A stretch of 7,007 nucleotides of DNA from positions 1-7,007 of the forward strand of contig USLD01000073.1 of NCBI GenBank assembly GCA_900555495.1, written 5' to 3'. Both the position numbers and the translations under genes were made by a program. Positions 6,108 to 7,007 of the stretch are shown here, in pieces; positions within the stretch are counted from its first letter, which is position 1; the number at the start of each line of letters is the position of its first letter. The DNA is from an uncultured Slackia sp. Lineage in GTDB: Bacteria; Actinomycetota; Coriobacteriia; Coriobacteriales; Eggerthellaceae. Below the pieces are notes generated by a model, which was given only the letters and a program-made list of their open reading frames with translations, did not search any database and had not been told where the DNA came from.

Positions 6108-6209
6108 GACACGGCCGAATGCGCGGTGTTTTACCTGGTCGCATCGATTCTGCGCGGCTGGGTTTCCCCGTACGCGATTTCGTCGGATAGGGCTTCGAAA
6201 GGACGATTC
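6108..6209 (+). other. 102-base gap between phnW and phnX
   Basis: I see no terminator and no convincing promoter here. The frame of phnX is open upstream to a GTG at 6126, but those residues (MFYLVASILRGW onward) do not resemble the family N-terminus. The gap is longer than the others in the cluster. TGCGCGG occurs twice (6120-6126 and 6150-6156). Confidence 0.4.
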
Positions 6210-6983
6210 ATGATTAGGACGGTTGTTTTCGACTGGGCGGGCACGACGGTCGACTACGGATGCTTCGCGCCCGTGCAGGCATTCGTGGAAGTATTCAAAC
6301 ACTACGGCGTCGAGCCGACGATGGACGAGACGCGCAAGCCCATGGGCATGCTGAAAATCGACCACATCCGCACGATGCTGCATATGGAACGCATCGAGCG
6401 GCAGTGGCGCGCCGTGCATGGCAGGGCGCCCGAAGAATCCGACGTGCAGGAGATGTATCCGCTGTTCGAGGAGAAGCTGTTCTCGATCCTGCACGAGTTC
6501 GCCTCCCCGAAGCCCCATGTGCTCGATGCGGTCGCCGAACTGCGCGAGATGGGCGTTCGCATAGGGTCGACCACGGGATACACGCAGGCCATGATGGACG
6601 TCGTGGCGCCCGCTGCCGCCGCGCAGGGCTACGCGCCCGATTGCATGGTGACGCCCGATTCCGTCGGCGGCAAAGGCAGGCCGTATCCGTATATGGTATT
6701 TCGCAATATGCAGGAGCTTGGGACGAAAAGCGCGGCCGAGACGGCCAAGGTGGGCGATACGGTCAGCGACATCCTCGAAGGAAAGGCGGCGGGCGTGTTC
6801 ACGGTGGGCGTCATCGAGGGAAGCTCCGAAGCGGCGTTGACGCAGGATGAGTTCGAGGCGCTTTCGCCAGCCGAGCGCACGGCGCTGCGCGAGCGTGTGG
6901 CCGAGACGTTTCGTGCGGCCGGAGCCGACGCCGTCATCGATACGATGGCGGAGCTTCCGCTGCTGCTGCGTCAGGTTCGTTAG
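6210..6983 (+). CDS. phnX: Phosphonoacetaldehyde hydrolase (phosphonatase) PhnX
   Basis: A 257-residue HAD-superfamily enzyme (EC 3.11.1.1) that cuts the C-P bond of phosphonoacetaldehyde, giving acetaldehyde and phosphate in the cytoplasm. It takes the product of PhnW directly. The nucleophile is D8 in FDWAGTTVD, the family-specific replacement of the usual DxD. The Schiff-base lysine of the helical cap is K49 in MGMLKIDHIRTML, 41 residues after D8, as in the Bacillus cereus enzyme (D12, K53). Motif II is GSTTGYT (119-125). R157 in GGKGRPYPYM matches the conserved substrate arginine, and VGDTVSDILEG (181-191) supplies the Mg-binding D183 and D187. ATG 6210 is chosen because AAAGGA (6198-6203) stands six bases upstream and the nucleophile motif begins at the usual distance. 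The stop is TAG 6981-6983. Confidence 0.97.
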   Translation: MIRTVVFDWAGTTVDYGCFAPVQAFVEVFKHYGVEPTMDETRKPMGMLKIDHIRTMLHMERIERQWRAVHGRAPEESDVQEMYPLFEEKLFSILHEFASPKPHVLDAVAELREMGVRIGSTTGYTQAMMDVVAPAAAAQGYAPDCMVTPDSVGGKGRPYPYMVFRNMQELGTKSAAETAKVGDTVSDILEGKAAGVFTVGVIEGSSEAALTQDEFEALSPAERTALRERVAETFRAAGADAVIDTMAELPLLLRQVR

Positions 6984-7007
6984 GCCCGCTTGCGTAGTTG
7001 CGGCGGT
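6984..7007. other. Window end after phnX
   Basis: Only 24 bases remain after the phnX stop. I see no gene start or terminator in them, so whether the cluster continues cannot be judged. Confidence 0.5.

Noticed and set aside
6126..6209. GTG 6126 as start of phnX
   Set aside because: The extra 28 residues do not match the family, where the nucleophile motif lies close to the N-terminus. ATG 6210 has a proper ribosome binding site.
5652..6518. Open frame of 288 codons on the - strand
   Set aside because: It runs antisense across the phnW end and the phnX start, with no recognisable domain.
1..7007. CRISPR array, tRNA, rRNA, insertion sequence or integration site
   Set aside because: I saw no regularly spaced repeats, no tRNA- or rRNA-like sequence, no transposase or integrase, and no terminal inverted repeats. 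The only repeats are the short ones listed.

Overview
The window is high-GC and densely coded, and every gene I can support lies on the + strand. The RuvB end, the small cold-shock protein and the codon use suggest a high-GC Gram-positive. My best guess is a Coriobacteriia/Eggerthellaceae-type gut actinobacterium, but this rests on general protein character rather than a marker gene, so it is tentative.

Layout. Bases 1-357 hold the C-terminal end of ruvB (Holliday-junction helicase). It is joined by a one-base stop/start overlap (TGATG) to a 140-residue helical protein of unknown function (357-779). A 223-base gap follows, with a candidate extended -10 element and four consecutive small hairpins leading into a 67-residue CspA-type cold-shock protein (1003-1206). 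That gene is closed by a very strong 13-bp hairpin terminator (1267-1295). The gap from 1296 to 1437 should hold the control region for what follows, but I see no convincing promoter in it.

Bases 1438-6983 form a compact 2-aminoethylphosphonate (2-AEP) uptake and degradation cluster. It consists of an ABC ATPase (1438-2223), a 910-residue protein fusing two permease domains to the solute-binding protein (2216-4948), 2-AEP:pyruvate aminotransferase PhnW (4998-6107) and phosphonoacetaldehyde hydrolase PhnX (6210-6983). The importer would bring in 2-AEP. PhnW would move its amino group to pyruvate, giving phosphonoacetaldehyde and alanine. PhnX would then cut the C-P bond, giving acetaldehyde and phosphate. 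The two enzymes are secure because their catalytic residues are visible. The transporter substrate is inferred from its neighbours and family.

The most interesting item is the transporter. A complete importer is encoded by only two genes, because the binding protein is covalently tethered to the tandem permease through a 13th membrane segment, and the ATPase is short and lacks the usual C-terminal regulatory (TOBE) region. Secondary points are the hairpin-rich leader of the cold-shock gene, a perfect 16-bp palindrome behind it, a duplicated 10-bp translation-start region before phnW, and a GC step between the transporter and enzyme genes.
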